Below, piece by piece: positions 52,111 to 61,999 of a DNA stretch of 64,000 nucleotides. Below the pieces are notes generated by a model, which worked only from the letters and a program-made list of their open reading frames with translations, did not search any database and was not told the origin of the DNA. The stretch lies in assembly GCA_016716635.1 (NCBI GenBank), contig JADJVZ010000011.1:1426001-1490000 (forward strand), written 5' to 3'. Position 1 is the stretch's first letter. Each line of letters starts with the position of its first letter. A program made the position numbers and the translations under genes. Source of the stretch: Micropruina sp. (GTDB lineage Bacteria; Actinomycetota; Actinomycetes; Propionibacteriales; Propionibacteriaceae).

Positions 52111-53463
52111 CTAGGGGTGCGCTAGAGCGAAGTTTTGAAGCGAACCGATGCGCCGGGAGAAGGCGATGCCCAGCAGGCCGAGGAGCGCCATCGCCGTCAT
52201 GGCCAACCCGTAGGCCTGGGGGCCTGCGGCCGAAACCAGGACGAGCGTCCCACCGAGCCCGGCTGCGACGGCCGTTCCGAGGGCCTCGGCCACCTGGAGC
52301 GACGAGGTGTTGTGGCCCAGTTCGGCCTGCAGCGACAGATCCATGAGGGCCAGGGACAAGCTCGCGCTGGCGATGCCCACCCCGCAGCCGGCGGCGGCGA
52401 AGCCCACGCCCGTCACCCACACCGGCACTGGCTCCAGCCAGGCGCCGAGCGCCACGACACCCATCCCGAGAGTCATCACGAGAGCGCCGATGCTGATGAG
52501 TACGTCCCGAGAGAATGGCAACCAATGACGCGATTGCAGCCAGGCGCCGAACGTCCAACCTATCGAACTGATGGTGATGACGATGCCCGCCAGGACGAGG
52601 TCCACGCCGCGGGCGTGCGTCAGCAGCGGCGTGAGGAAGATTTGGGTGCCGAAAAACGCCCCCATCAGCAGCGCACGGGTGAGCACCACGGCGGAGAGAC
52701 CGTCACCCAGCCACGTGAAGCCGCCAGGCATCAAGCGGGGGAAGCCCACACCGATGACGATCAGGGCGACGGCGGCACCGGTGGCCGTCCAGACGGTCAG
52801 CCATTGGCCGGCGGCTTGGATCACCGCGGCCGCGATCGCGAGTGCGAAGGCCAGCAGGACCAGCCGGACGTCCATGGGTTTGCCTTGGGTGGGGTGCGTC
52901 CGGACGACCTCAAGGACCGGCCTTGCGATCATGAGCACCCCAAAGGCCAGCAACGGGAGCACCGCCCAAAAGACCCAATGCCAAGAAAAGCTGGTGGCGA
53001 TCCAGGCGGCGATCGCTGGTCCGACAAGGGCGGGAGCCACCCACGCCGTCGAGAATGCGGTCATCAAATGCGGACGCTCGCGCTCGTCGTAGGCCAACGG
53101 GACGATCACCATGATGACCAGGTTCATCATTCCGGAGCCAAAGCCCTGCAGCGCGCGGGCGATCAGAAGTTGGCCCATCACAGCGGCGGTAGCGGCAGTG
53201 ACCAGGCCGAGGGCGAACAGGCTGACGCCGATGATGAGCGGGAGCAATGGTCCGCCACGGTCGACCAGTTGCCCCGTGAGGACAATCGCCACCGTTTGCG
53301 CCAACGCGAACGCGGTGAACGTCCAGGCGTAGAGCCCGTCGTTGCCCAACTCCCGCGCCGCGACCGTCAACGCGGTCGTCACGGCCATCGCCTCAAACGC
53401 GATCGCGACGATGGAGGCCAATAGTCCGATGGTGAGCGGGTTGCGATAGAGGGAGGTGGCCAC
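52111..53463 (-). CDS. MFS drug exporter
   Basis: 450 residues, about 12 membrane helices. MFS features are GQLVDRGGPLLPLIIG, ALQGFGSGMMNLVIMVIV and YDERERPHLMTAFSTAWVAP. Drug:H+ antiporter style, as in actinobacterial Bcr/EmrB relatives. Substrate unknown; followed by a MarR regulator on the same strand. Confidence 0.85.
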   Translation of the reverse strand: MATSLYRNPLTIGLLASIVAIAFEAMAVTTALTVAARELGNDGLYAWTFTAFALAQTVAIVLTGQLVDRGGPLLPLIIGVSLFALGLVTAATAAVMGQLLIARALQGFGSGMMNLVIMVIVPLAYDERERPHLMTAFSTAWVAPALVGPAIAAWIATSFSWHWVFWAVLPLLAFGVLMIARPVLEVVRTHPTQGKPMDVRLVLLAFALAIAAAVIQAAGQWLTVWTATGAAVALIVIGVGFPRLMPGGFTWLGDGLSAVVLTRALLMGAFFGTQIFLTPLLTHARGVDLVLAGIVITISSIGWTFGAWLQSRHWLPFSRDVLISIGALVMTLGMGVVALGAWLEPVPVWVTGVGFAAAGCGVGIASASLSLALMDLSLQAELGHNTSSLQVAEALGTAVAAGLGGTLVLVSAAGPQAYGLAMTAMALLGLLGIAFSRRIGSLQNFALAHP

Positions 53464-53481
53464 CCAGCCATTCGACCATAT

Positions 53482-53925
53482 TCAGCGGACTTGTACTTGA
53501 TCGTCCCCCGCAACTAAGGATGACCCGACCAGCGCAGCGAGGCCGAGGCACAGCGGACGATAGACGCGTTGATCCAACGTGGTGAACCTGGGATCCGCGC
53601 CTGGCAGCCCGAGCAGTGCGGCGATTCGGGTGCCTCCGACCAGGCCGCGGGCGGCGAGCCCGGCCGCGACGCCGAGGCGAACCAATCCGGCGGTCCTGGA
53701 AGCGCCCCCAGCGCCGGCCACCACCCCACCGGCCACGAGTAGGCCCGAACCCACGATCACGCACGGGATGACTCCGGGGACCTCATCGCCACCCGTCACC
53801 GCCTGTGCGAGGTCGCGGCGGGTCCGCGCCGGCCAACTCGATCCGGTTGCCCACACGAGATGGAGGGCGCCGATCCCCGCCAACCCGGCCCCGGCGAGGG
53901 CCGAGAGACTGCTGCGGACCGTCAC
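53482..53925 (-). CDS. DUF3995-like membrane protein
   Basis: 147 residues from GTG 53925 (GTGA overlap with the SRPBCC gene). Four membrane helices (ALAGAGLAGIGALHLVWATG; VIPCVIVGSGLLVAGGVVAG), and a conserved YRPLCLGLAALVG end. Likely DUF3995 family; function unknown. Confidence 0.7.
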   Translation of the reverse strand: MTVRSSLSALAGAGLAGIGALHLVWATGSSWPARTRRDLAQAVTGGDEVPGVIPCVIVGSGLLVAGGVVAGAGGASRTAGLVRLGVAAGLAARGLVGGTRIAALLGLPGADPRFTTLDQRVYRPLCLGLAALVGSSLVAGDDQVQVR

Positions 53926-54434
53926 GCGCGGACCTCGGCCCGGTTGCCGCTCGTCTTGCGGACCCGCCGCAGGATGCGGACCCACGGGGACCACCGTGAC
54001 CCCACCGGCGGGAGGGCGTCCGCGTCGAACTCCGCGCGATCCATCAGGTCCTCGACGAGGGCGTCATGCAGCCATCGGATGACGATCGGCCAGAGAAGGC
54101 GCGCGCTGCCCGAGAGGTCGGCTGCGACTTCGTGCCGCAGCACCGTCCTGCCCGGCTCGGCGGCCGGGAGGAGTTCGAACGTGTGCGTCCCGCTGATTCC
54201 AATCTCAGGATCGAAGCGGAAAGTGAGGCGACGTCCGGGCTCATACTCGGACACCAAGTAGCGAATCGCGCTGTGCCCGCCGGCAGCACCAACCGCAAGT
54301 CGACGATCCAAGACCATGGGCGGCCAACTATCGGTGGGCCACAACTGGCTATCGGGCTCGGCGACGCGTCCCATTTCCCGGGCAAACCAGTGCGGATCGC
54401 GACCGACCTCGCGGGTGTGCACATTGCGAACCAT
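53922..54434 (-). CDS. SRPBCC-family protein
   Basis: 170 residues from ATG 54434. Polyketide-cyclase/START-like small fold: VHTREVGRDPHWFAREMG, YLVSEYEPGRRLTFRF, THTFELLPAAEPGRTVLRHE, LWPIVIRWLHDALVEDLMD. Binds a hydrophobic ligand; role unknown. Divergent from a TetR gene with operator-like palindromes between, so the SRPBCC-DUF3995 pair is its likely target. Confidence 0.8.
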   Translation of the reverse strand: MVRNVHTREVGRDPHWFAREMGRVAEPDSQLWPTDSWPPMVLDRRLAVGAAGGHSAIRYLVSEYEPGRRLTFRFDPEIGISGTHTFELLPAAEPGRTVLRHEVAADLSGSARLLWPIVIRWLHDALVEDLMDRAEFDADALPPVGSRWSPWVRILRRVRKTSGNRAEVRA

Positions 54435-54442
54435 GGCGACCT

Positions 54443-54483
54443 CCATACGGGACCGTATTGTTTGTCCGTACGATAGCGTATGG
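54443..54483. promoter_or_regulatory. candidate TetR operator region
   Basis: Contains ATACGG-GA-CCGTAT (54445-54458) and is bounded by CCATACG and CGTATGG (54443-54449 and 54477-54483), with a further CCGTACG. These symmetric elements lie in the divergent promoter between the SRPBCC and tetR-type genes. Confidence 0.65.
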
Positions 54484-54486
54484 AAC

Positions 54487-55056
54487 GTGTCTACGGAACC
54501 TCGCCGCCGGCTTACTCAGGACGACTGGACGGCTGAAGCACTGCGCGCGCTCGCAGAAGGCGGGGTATCGGCTGTCGCGATCGAACCCCTCGCCGCCCAG
54601 CTCGGAGCGACAAAGGGCAGCGGCTATTGGCACTTCGCCAACCGGGCTGCCCTGCTAGCAGCCACGTTGGAGCGTTGGGAGCGAGAGAGCACCGAGAGGG
54701 TGCTCGAGTACATCGCCCAGTTCCCGGAGCCGCTGGACAGGTTGCGTGCCTTGTTCCGGACCGTCCTCAGCCACACGGGGCCAAGGAACGTCGAGCTCGC
54801 GCTCCTGGCGTCCGTGGGAGATCCCGCGGTCGACCCCGTCCTGCGCCGCGTGACTAGCCGCCGACTCGAAGCCGTCGCCGACCTCTTTCGAGGCATGGGC
54901 TTTGACCGCGCGCAAGCCGAACGTCGGGCGTTCTTCGCGTACTCCGCCTATCTGGGCCAGACCCAGCTCAGCCGCACCTCGCCGGAACGAATACCGACCG
55001 GGGCCGACTTCGATGCTTACCTCGACGAGATCGTTGCGGTGGTCATCGCTCGGTGA
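54487..55056 (+). CDS. TetR-family regulator
   Basis: 189 residues from GTG 54487. HTH: EALRALAEGGVSAVAIEPLA, then LGATKGSGYWHFANRAALLA. The C-terminal domain is helical (DLFRGMGFDRAQAERRAFFA). Probably represses the divergent SRPBCC-DUF3995 pair and itself. Confidence 0.9.
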   Translation: MSTEPRRRLTQDDWTAEALRALAEGGVSAVAIEPLAAQLGATKGSGYWHFANRAALLAATLERWERESTERVLEYIAQFPEPLDRLRALFRTVLSHTGPRNVELALLASVGDPAVDPVLRRVTSRRLEAVADLFRGMGFDRAQAERRAFFAYSAYLGQTQLSRTSPERIPTGADFDAYLDEIVAVVIAR

Positions 55057-55100
55057 ATCGGACGGGCCCCGCGTTCAGCGGGGCGCCTACTATTGGTGAC

Positions 55101-55373
55101 GTGACCCAGTTGCCGCAGACCCAGACGCAGGTGTTGCCCGCCTCGACGACCGTCCTTGATCGCGAAACCGAGTTTCGGATCGACGAAGGCGACCACGAGC
55201 GCCTCAGCCACTACGTCGACAAGAGCAAGCTCACCGAGGCCATGGTGATGGGCACGCCCGTCGTTGCCCTCTGCGGCAAGGTGTGGGTGCCCAGCCGCAA
55301 CCCCGACAAGTTCCCGGTCTGCCCCGAGTGCAAAGAAATCTGGAACTCGATCCCCCAGCCCCCCAAGGAGTGA
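55101..55373 (+). CDS. DUF3039 protein
   Basis: 90 residues from GTG 55101. Conserved core RLSHYVDKSKLTEAMVMGTP, VALCGKVWVPSRNP, FPVCPECKEIW: a DUF3039 zinc-ribbon-like actinobacterial protein. A TACTAT -10 (55088-55093) ends 7 bases before the GTG, so the mRNA is probably leaderless. Confidence 0.9.
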   Translation: MTQLPQTQTQVLPASTTVLDRETEFRIDEGDHERLSHYVDKSKLTEAMVMGTPVVALCGKVWVPSRNPDKFPVCPECKEIWNSIPQPPKE

Positions 55374-55395
55374 GCGGACAAGCGTCCGCGCTGGG

Positions 55396-56841
55396 CTACG
55401 GCCGACGCCTGACGAGCGGTCGGCGTCTCGCCTTCACCGCCACCACAGTGTCGGCCACCTTGGCCGCTGCCGCCGGGGTCGTGCGTTTCACTCCCCTGGT
55501 GGTGCCGCCGCGGTCGACGGTGTAACTGAGACCCATGGGGCTGGTCCAGAAGAACTCGCCCGGGGTGGGTTGGGCGAGTGTCCAGGCGCCGAGGGTTTTG
55601 GCGCGGTGGACCTTGCGGCTTAAGGGCCCCAAGTTCGACGCGCGGGTCTGCGGTGTGGACGTGGTCTGCGCAGCGGGTTTGAGTTGCCCGTGCCGGTAGG
55701 GCCGGGTGTGGTCGAGGTCGCAGCCAGTCGCGGCCCGGGACGAGAACGGGAACACCTCGACCGGGTTGCGGAGGGTGACGTGGCGGCGGATGCGGTCGGG
55801 GATGTCGTAGCTGTCGGCGGCGGGGTCGTCGTTGAGGTCGATGACTTGCTGGACTTTGATCGTGGTGCAGCCACCGAGGACTTCCCGTACCTGGTCGAGG
55901 AGCATGGGTCCGACGCCTTCAACACGGGCGATCCCCTTGCCTGTGCGCAGGGTTTCCTGGTCGATGTGCACGACGATGTCGGCGACCCTGGGGACCCGCC
56001 GGCCGGCGGCTCTGCCTGCACCTGTACCGGGGTGGCTGGTGGGTTGGCTAGGCCCATCAGTGCCCTGGGTCAGGATTCCCCGAGCCGGGGCTACTGCGGG
56101 GCCGGCGTTGTTGAGGTAGGCGAGGGCGAGGTTGCCGAGGGCCTCGGAGCGGAGCTCGTCCACGCCTTCGGGGCGTCCGGTGAGGATGGCGTCGCTGGCG
56201 GCAAGGGTGAGGGCGGCGTCGAGGGCGATCGCATCGGGGGTCGCCACCCGGGCGACCAGTGTGGAAACCCCGTCAATGTCGTGGCGGATCCGCACGAAGC
56301 GTTCCTGCCGGGCTTTGCGGGCGCGTTGTTCGGCGAGGACCTCATCGGCTGTGACGATCATCCGGCTGAGTTTCCGGAGCAGGGGCCCGACGGGCAGCTT
56401 GTGGAGATAGGGGGTGATCTTTTCGTCGATGGCCAGGGCGGCATCCAAGGGGAGCCCAGCGCGAGCCACATCGTTGGCGATCCGGCGCGCTTTCCACACC
56501 TCGACCTTCAACGCACCCACGGCCTGCCACAAGAGCGGGTGCCGGTGGCGCAGATTCAACACGTCACAAATCAGCATGCCGGCGCTGGCCTCACTCATAC
56601 CGAGCAGCGGCCCAACTTCCAAGACCAAGAAATCAGACACCAGAGGGGTGCCATCGGCCCCGACTGTGATCAGCCGTTCAGCGCCGGGCAAGGCCGGGTT
56701 CGCGGTGGTGTCGGTGGCCCGATACACGTCACACAACGCGACGATCAGCTGGGCCTTATCGGCCGCTGCTTGGCGTTCCCGGCGGGCAGCATCAGCCAAC
56801 GCGAGGGTGAGCTCGCGGGCGGTGCGACCGGTGGTGTTCAT
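55396..56841 (-). CDS. DUF222-HNH endonuclease (13E12 family)
   Basis: 481 residues. Long helical DUF222 region (ELTLALADAARRERQAAADK; TPYLHKLPVGPLLRKLSRMI; RQERFVRIRHDIDGVSTLVA), then a C-terminal HNH motif in ATGCDLDHTRPYRHGQ. Proteins of this kind are abundant in actinobacteria, and related 13E12 repeats in mycobacteria are target sites for a phage. Role unknown. Unusual structured DNA lies on its upstream side. Confidence 0.9.
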   Translation of the reverse strand: MNTTGRTARELTLALADAARRERQAAADKAQLIVALCDVYRATDTTANPALPGAERLITVGADGTPLVSDFLVLEVGPLLGMSEASAGMLICDVLNLRHRHPLLWQAVGALKVEVWKARRIANDVARAGLPLDAALAIDEKITPYLHKLPVGPLLRKLSRMIVTADEVLAEQRARKARQERFVRIRHDIDGVSTLVARVATPDAIALDAALTLAASDAILTGRPEGVDELRSEALGNLALAYLNNAGPAVAPARGILTQGTDGPSQPTSHPGTGAGRAAGRRVPRVADIVVHIDQETLRTGKGIARVEGVGPMLLDQVREVLGGCTTIKVQQVIDLNDDPAADSYDIPDRIRRHVTLRNPVEVFPFSSRAATGCDLDHTRPYRHGQLKPAAQTTSTPQTRASNLGPLSRKVHRAKTLGAWTLAQPTPGEFFWTSPMGLSYTVDRGGTTRGVKRTTPAAAAKVADTVVAVKARRRPLVRRRP

Positions 56842-56978
56842 GTCTTCAATCTACGGACCGGGTCTGACATTTTCAGGGCTCGCGCAGGCCTGTTTCCCCT
56901 TGTGAATGTCACATTGAGGTCACGAAACGTGGAGGCTCCTGGGCTTCGTGGGACGGTCTCGAGGTCCAGCCCCAAAGA

Positions 56979-57017
56979 GTGTGAGTTACGTGCCAACGGT
57001 AGGCATGGAACTCACAC
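56979..57017. repeat. inverted repeat / hairpin
   Basis: GTGTGAGTT (56979-56987) pairs with AACTCACAC (57009-57017), a perfect 9-base stem; inside, TGCC and GGCA form a second short stem around a 7-base loop. It lies between divergent genes (HNH and sixA) where neither gene ends, so it is not an obvious terminator. Confidence 0.65.
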
Positions 57018-57342
57018 ACTTTCGCGTCGAAGCCCCCGGCAGACGTGGGCACGGTTCGTCGCAGTGAACCCCGGCGCTGCCGCGCCGATCGAGAAGCGTG
57101 GTCACCCCAGGCTCCCACTGGTGACCCATTGCGGTCCCTGGCCGGGCCCCCGTCGGTATCGTCCCCGACTGGTGGGGTGACGTTCGCCACGGGTTCGGCG
57201 ACTTTGTCGGGCTCGCCCTGACGGAGACATCCCCCTGAGGAGGCTGCGTGGATGTCAGCTCCACGGCGGTGGCTATGGGGGCTGTTTCGGTCACGCACAG
57301 AACTGCCCACTCGGAGGGGTGAACCCGTAACTGCCAATTCCT

Positions 57343-57428
57343 GACGCCGGGGACCCGGCAGTCAAGGGTGGCCGCAGGCCATCCCGCAGGGACGCCGCCA
57401 GGCGCCCTTGACGGACGGGAACGGCGTC
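57343..57428. other. cloverleaf-type foldback element
   Basis: An 86-base element with two nested stems (GACGCCG/CGGCGTC; GTCAAGGG/CCCTTGAC). Inside the second are three hairpins packed end to end with no unpaired base: TGGCC-GCA-GGCCA (57369-57381), TCCC-GCA-GGGA (57382-57392) and CGCC-GCCA-GGCG (57393-57404). This gives a four-way junction. It could be a structured RNA on either strand or a DNA foldback used by a mobile element. The rest of 56842-57538 shows no gene. Confidence 0.7.
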
Positions 57429-57538
57429 ACACAATGAGCAGCGGGGCACCCCGAAACCCGCCCACCCGCCCAGATCGCCCGACACCTGCGCAGACCTGGC
57501 CCTGCCCAAGGTGGCGTGGGAGTGACAAGATCAACGCC

Positions 57539-58045
57539 ATGACCCAGAAGACCTTGATCGTCCTGCGGCACGCGAAGAGTGCCTGGGATACCGGCGACAC
57601 GGACGCAAGCCGTCCGTTGGCGGCCAGGGGACGAGCCGACGCCCCGGTCATGGGCAGCGCGTTGAGGGACTACCCGATCGACCTGGCGCTGGTGAGCGTG
57701 GCGGCGCGGACGCGCGAGACCTGGCAGCTCGCCGAGGCCGCGGGCGCCAAGGCCACGGAAGTCCGATTCCTGCCGGAGCTGTACGGTGCCTGGGCCGAGC
57801 AGGTGGTGGATCTGCTACGGGGAGTATCGGAAGACGACGCGACCGTGCTGGTGGTGGGCCACGAACCGACTGTGTCGGAGTTGGTCGAGGAGCTGGCCGC
57901 CCCATCGGCGCTACGAGACCGGGCCGTCGGCCACTTCCCCACCGCGGGCCTCGCGGTGCTCAGTTACGACGGCGCCTGGGCGAACCTCGACGATGGCGAT
58001 GCCGTCCTTGAGCGCTTCGAGACCCCGAGAACTCTCGCGTCCTGA
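57539..58045 (+). CDS. sixA: SixA-like phosphohistidine phosphatase
   Basis: 168 residues with the phosphoglycerate-mutase-type histidine signature IVLRHAKSAW and second histidine in VLVVGHEPTVSELVEELA; RTRETW supplies the arginine. Removes phosphate from phosphohistidine proteins or small phosphoesters. Start ATG 57539 near a GGGAGTG site. Confidence 0.9.
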   Translation: MTQKTLIVLRHAKSAWDTGDTDASRPLAARGRADAPVMGSALRDYPIDLALVSVAARTRETWQLAEAAGAKATEVRFLPELYGAWAEQVVDLLRGVSEDDATVLVVGHEPTVSELVEELAAPSALRDRAVGHFPTAGLAVLSYDGAWANLDDGDAVLERFETPRTLAS

Positions 58046-58076
58046 GCACCTTCAAAAGACCGCTAGTCTCTGGCGC

Positions 58077-58853
58077 ATGATCCACGCCCGATGCGACTTC
58101 TTCTCCGAGTCGCTGCAGTTGTCGACCTCCATGACCGTGCTGCTCCCGCAGCCTGCCGAGGGCCAGATCGGGATGGTCGGGACGACCGCGGACGCCCCAC
58201 CGCCGGTGCTCTACCTGCTCCACGGTATGTCGGACGATGACACGATCTGGATGCGGCGGACCTCCATCGAGCGCTACGCCGCCGAGCTGGGATTGGCCGT
58301 CGTGATGCCGACCGTTCAACGCAGTTTCTACAACGACGAGGCCTTCGGGCGGGCCTATTGGACGTTCGTCGCCGACGAGCTACCCACCCTGATCCAGCGA
58401 TCGTTCAACGTCTCTCACGATCCCGCCGACACCTTCGTGGCCGGGCTCTCGATGGGCGGATTCGGCGCCTTCAAGCTCGCGCTCAACCGCCCGCGCCAGT
58501 TCGGGGCCGCCGCCTCGCTATCAGGTGCCCTCGACATCGCCGAGCCTCATTTCTGGGCCGACAGAGACCACACCGAGCGCACCCGGATCTGGGGCACCGA
58601 CCCCCTCAACGCGACCGCGAACGACCTCGTGCACCTGGTGGCAAACGCCAACTCCGCCGCGCTGCCGCCGCTGTATCTCACGTGCGGCACGGAGGACTTC
58701 CTGTTCGAGCAGAACCAGACGTTCGCCGCAGCGGCGCACCACAACCACGTGAACCTGACCGTGGACTATCGCCCAGGCGCCCACGAGTGGTCCTACTGGG
58801 ACGCCACAATCCAGGACGTGCTGGCCTGGCTGCCGTTACGCAACCGTCCGTAG
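58077..58853 (+). CDS. esterase D-like alpha/beta hydrolase
   Basis: 258 residues. YLLHGMSDDDTIWMRRTSIE, nucleophile motif GLSMGG in FVAGLSMGGFGAFKLAL, Asp in CGTEDFLFEQN, His in PGAHEWSYWD: the tributyrin esterase/esterase D family. Leaderless start likely (TAGTCT ends 7 bases before ATG 58077). Substrate unknown. Confidence 0.88.
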   Translation: MIHARCDFFSESLQLSTSMTVLLPQPAEGQIGMVGTTADAPPPVLYLLHGMSDDDTIWMRRTSIERYAAELGLAVVMPTVQRSFYNDEAFGRAYWTFVADELPTLIQRSFNVSHDPADTFVAGLSMGGFGAFKLALNRPRQFGAAASLSGALDIAEPHFWADRDHTERTRIWGTDPLNATANDLVHLVANANSAALPPLYLTCGTEDFLFEQNQTFAAAAHHNHVNLTVDYRPGAHEWSYWDATIQDVLAWLPLRNRP

Positions 58854-58876
58854 CGTAACGGCCAAACCAGGACCAC

Positions 58877-60319
<1,443 letters not shown>

Positions 60320-60364
60320 AGCCAGCAAGCCTACCGGCGGGTCGCACCGCCTGCCGAATGGGCC

Positions 60365-60799
60365 CTACTCCGCGGCAACCGAGGCGATGTAGGCCAGCGC
60401 CAGGTCGTAGCCGCCGAGCCCAAGCCCGGCGATGACTCCCTTGGCGTAGCGCGAGATCACCGAATGCGAGCGGAACTCCTCGCGGGCGTGAATGTTGGTG
60501 ATGTGGACCTCGATGACCAGGGGCGCTTGGACGACCGCATCGGCCACGGCGAGCGAGTAGTGCGTCCAGGCCGCGGGATTGAGAACCACAGGCAGGCCAA
60601 TGTCAGCCGCCTCATGGAGCCAACTCACCATTTCAGCCTCGGAATCGGTTTGCCGAACCTCGACGGCCAGCCCTAGGCCCACCCCGGTTTCTCCCAGATG
60701 GGTGACCAGATCGGCGTGGGTCGTGCGTCCGTAAACCTCGGGCTGGCGCTTTCCGAGACGACCAAGATTGACGCCGTTAAGGACTAGAACCCGCTGCAT
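60365..60799 (-). CDS. aroQ: type II 3-dehydroquinate dehydratase
   Basis: 144 residues: VLVLNGVNLGRLGKRQPEVY, RQTDSEAEMVSWLHEAA, LNPAAWTHYSLAVADAV, VEVHITNIHAREEFRSHSV carry the catalytic Tyr, His and Arg. Third step of the shikimate pathway. Just 4 bases after the SIS gene on the same strand. Confidence 0.95.
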   Translation of the reverse strand: MQRVLVLNGVNLGRLGKRQPEVYGRTTHADLVTHLGETGVGLGLAVEVRQTDSEAEMVSWLHEAADIGLPVVLNPAAWTHYSLAVADAVVQAPLVIEVHITNIHAREEFRSHSVISRYAKGVIAGLGLGGYDLALAYIASVAAE

Positions 60800-60803
60800 G
60801 GGT

Positions 60804-61811
60804 TCAGGTTAGCGCCCGACCGAGCCCAATCTGCAGATAGGCCGCCGCGAAGCGTCCGCGCTGCAGGATGGTCACGTAGCGCTCGAAATCAGAGCCCGTG
60901 AGCTCGCTGATCCGGGAAACCCGCACGTCGGACGCCCGCGCCGCCGAAACGAGGCCGTCCCGCTCACCGCGTGTGGCCGGATCATCGTGCCCGTCGTCCA
61001 AAAGCAACAGCCCCGGACGAAGCCGCTCCCCCTCCTCGAAGGGATCAGCAAACGGATCGCGACGATCGAGATCAACCAGCAGCGGTTGCAGGGATTCGGC
61101 GTCGGCTGTGAGGCCGATCCGACCCGAAGCTCGGCGCAAGGCCTCCACGATGCGGCGGGAGGCGCGCATCGCCAACGTCGATCCACCCCAGACCAGCGGC
61201 GTCGCCTCGGCAAACTCGATCGCCAACTCCTTGGCCGGATTGCTCGCCACATCCTGGGTGTAGGACGACTCGAGTGCGACCGCGTCCATGGCGTCCGCGA
61301 CGGCCTCGGCGTTCACCAAGGGACCCAAACCCAACGCATGGGTGGCGGCAAGGGCCACCACAGCCGCCGCGAGGGTGTCGCCGGTGTAGGTCGGCAGAAT
61401 GCTCGCCTTCGACGCGAATTGCCTTGTGAACGACGAGTCCACAGGGCAGGAAAGTACGACCTGACACCCGCGACGGACGGCCTCCGCCAACGCCGCGATG
61501 GCGGCTGGCGAGTCGACGCCGAGCACCAGCACCACGTCGAGGGGACCTACCCAGCCGGGCAGTCCGGCCCAGGGCCAGGCCACGAAGGGCACGGGACAGA
61601 CCGGCTCCAGCATTGCGCGGATCAGGCGCGCCTCGGAGCCCACGACGATGAACGCCCGCGATCGACCCTCTGCCTGCATCCCGGCGACAACGTCGGCGGC
61701 ACCAGCCCACTCGCGGCGGACGCGCGCGCCCGCCTCGGCCAACGGCCGCAATAAGGGATCGGCCCGCCGCAGCAGGTCTTGATCTTCCAGCAAGCCGTCG
61801 TCGAAGGTCAC
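60804..61811 (-). CDS. SIS-domain phosphosugar isomerase-like protein
   Basis: 335 residues, two-lobed SIS fold (FIVVGSEARLIRAMLEP; GCQVVLSCPVDSSFTRQFAS) with a late EEGERLRPGLLLLDDG. Adjacent to manB and a Trm112-like gene, as for the mannose-6-phosphate isomerase-like (PGI/PMI) genes of actinobacteria that feed GDP-mannose synthesis. Overlaps the Trm112-like gene by 4 bases. Confidence 0.75.
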   Translation of the reverse strand: MTFDDGLLEDQDLLRRADPLLRPLAEAGARVRREWAGAADVVAGMQAEGRSRAFIVVGSEARLIRAMLEPVCPVPFVAWPWAGLPGWVGPLDVVLVLGVDSPAAIAALAEAVRRGCQVVLSCPVDSSFTRQFASKASILPTYTGDTLAAAVVALAATHALGLGPLVNAEAVADAMDAVALESSYTQDVASNPAKELAIEFAEATPLVWGGSTLAMRASRRIVEALRRASGRIGLTADAESLQPLLVDLDRRDPFADPFEEGERLRPGLLLLDDGHDDPATRGERDGLVSAARASDVRVSRISELTGSDFERYVTILQRGRFAAAYLQIGLGRALT

Positions 61812-61999
61812 GGTTGCGGACCGGGCCGGCGCGCCTCATCGATCAACAGGTAGGGGATCCCCCCACGGATCGGGTAGGCCAGCGCGCAATCGGGGTTCGT
61901 GCACACCAGTTCGGACGCCTCGTAATCGAGCGCCAGCCGGGCATGGCAGTTAGGGCAGACCAACAGGTCGAGGATCTCCACGGTCAGGTCAGCGGCCAT
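61808..61999 (-). CDS. Trm112-like zinc-ribbon protein
   Basis: 63 residues from ATG 61999. ILDLLVCPNCHARLALDYEA and ELVCTNPDCALAYPIRGGIP YLL give two CxxC/CxxxxC half-sites of the Trm112/YcaR family. Small zinc protein, often partner of methyltransferases. Sits inside the manB-SIS cluster; starts within the manB 3' end. Confidence 0.92.
   Translation of the reverse strand: MAADLTVEILDLLVCPNCHARLALDYEASELVCTNPDCALAYPIRGGIPYLLIDEARRPGPQP

Noticed and set aside
56909..57337. 142-codon minus-strand frame in the gene-free stretch
   Set aside because: No domain, noise-like composition, and it runs through the hairpin at 56979-57017.
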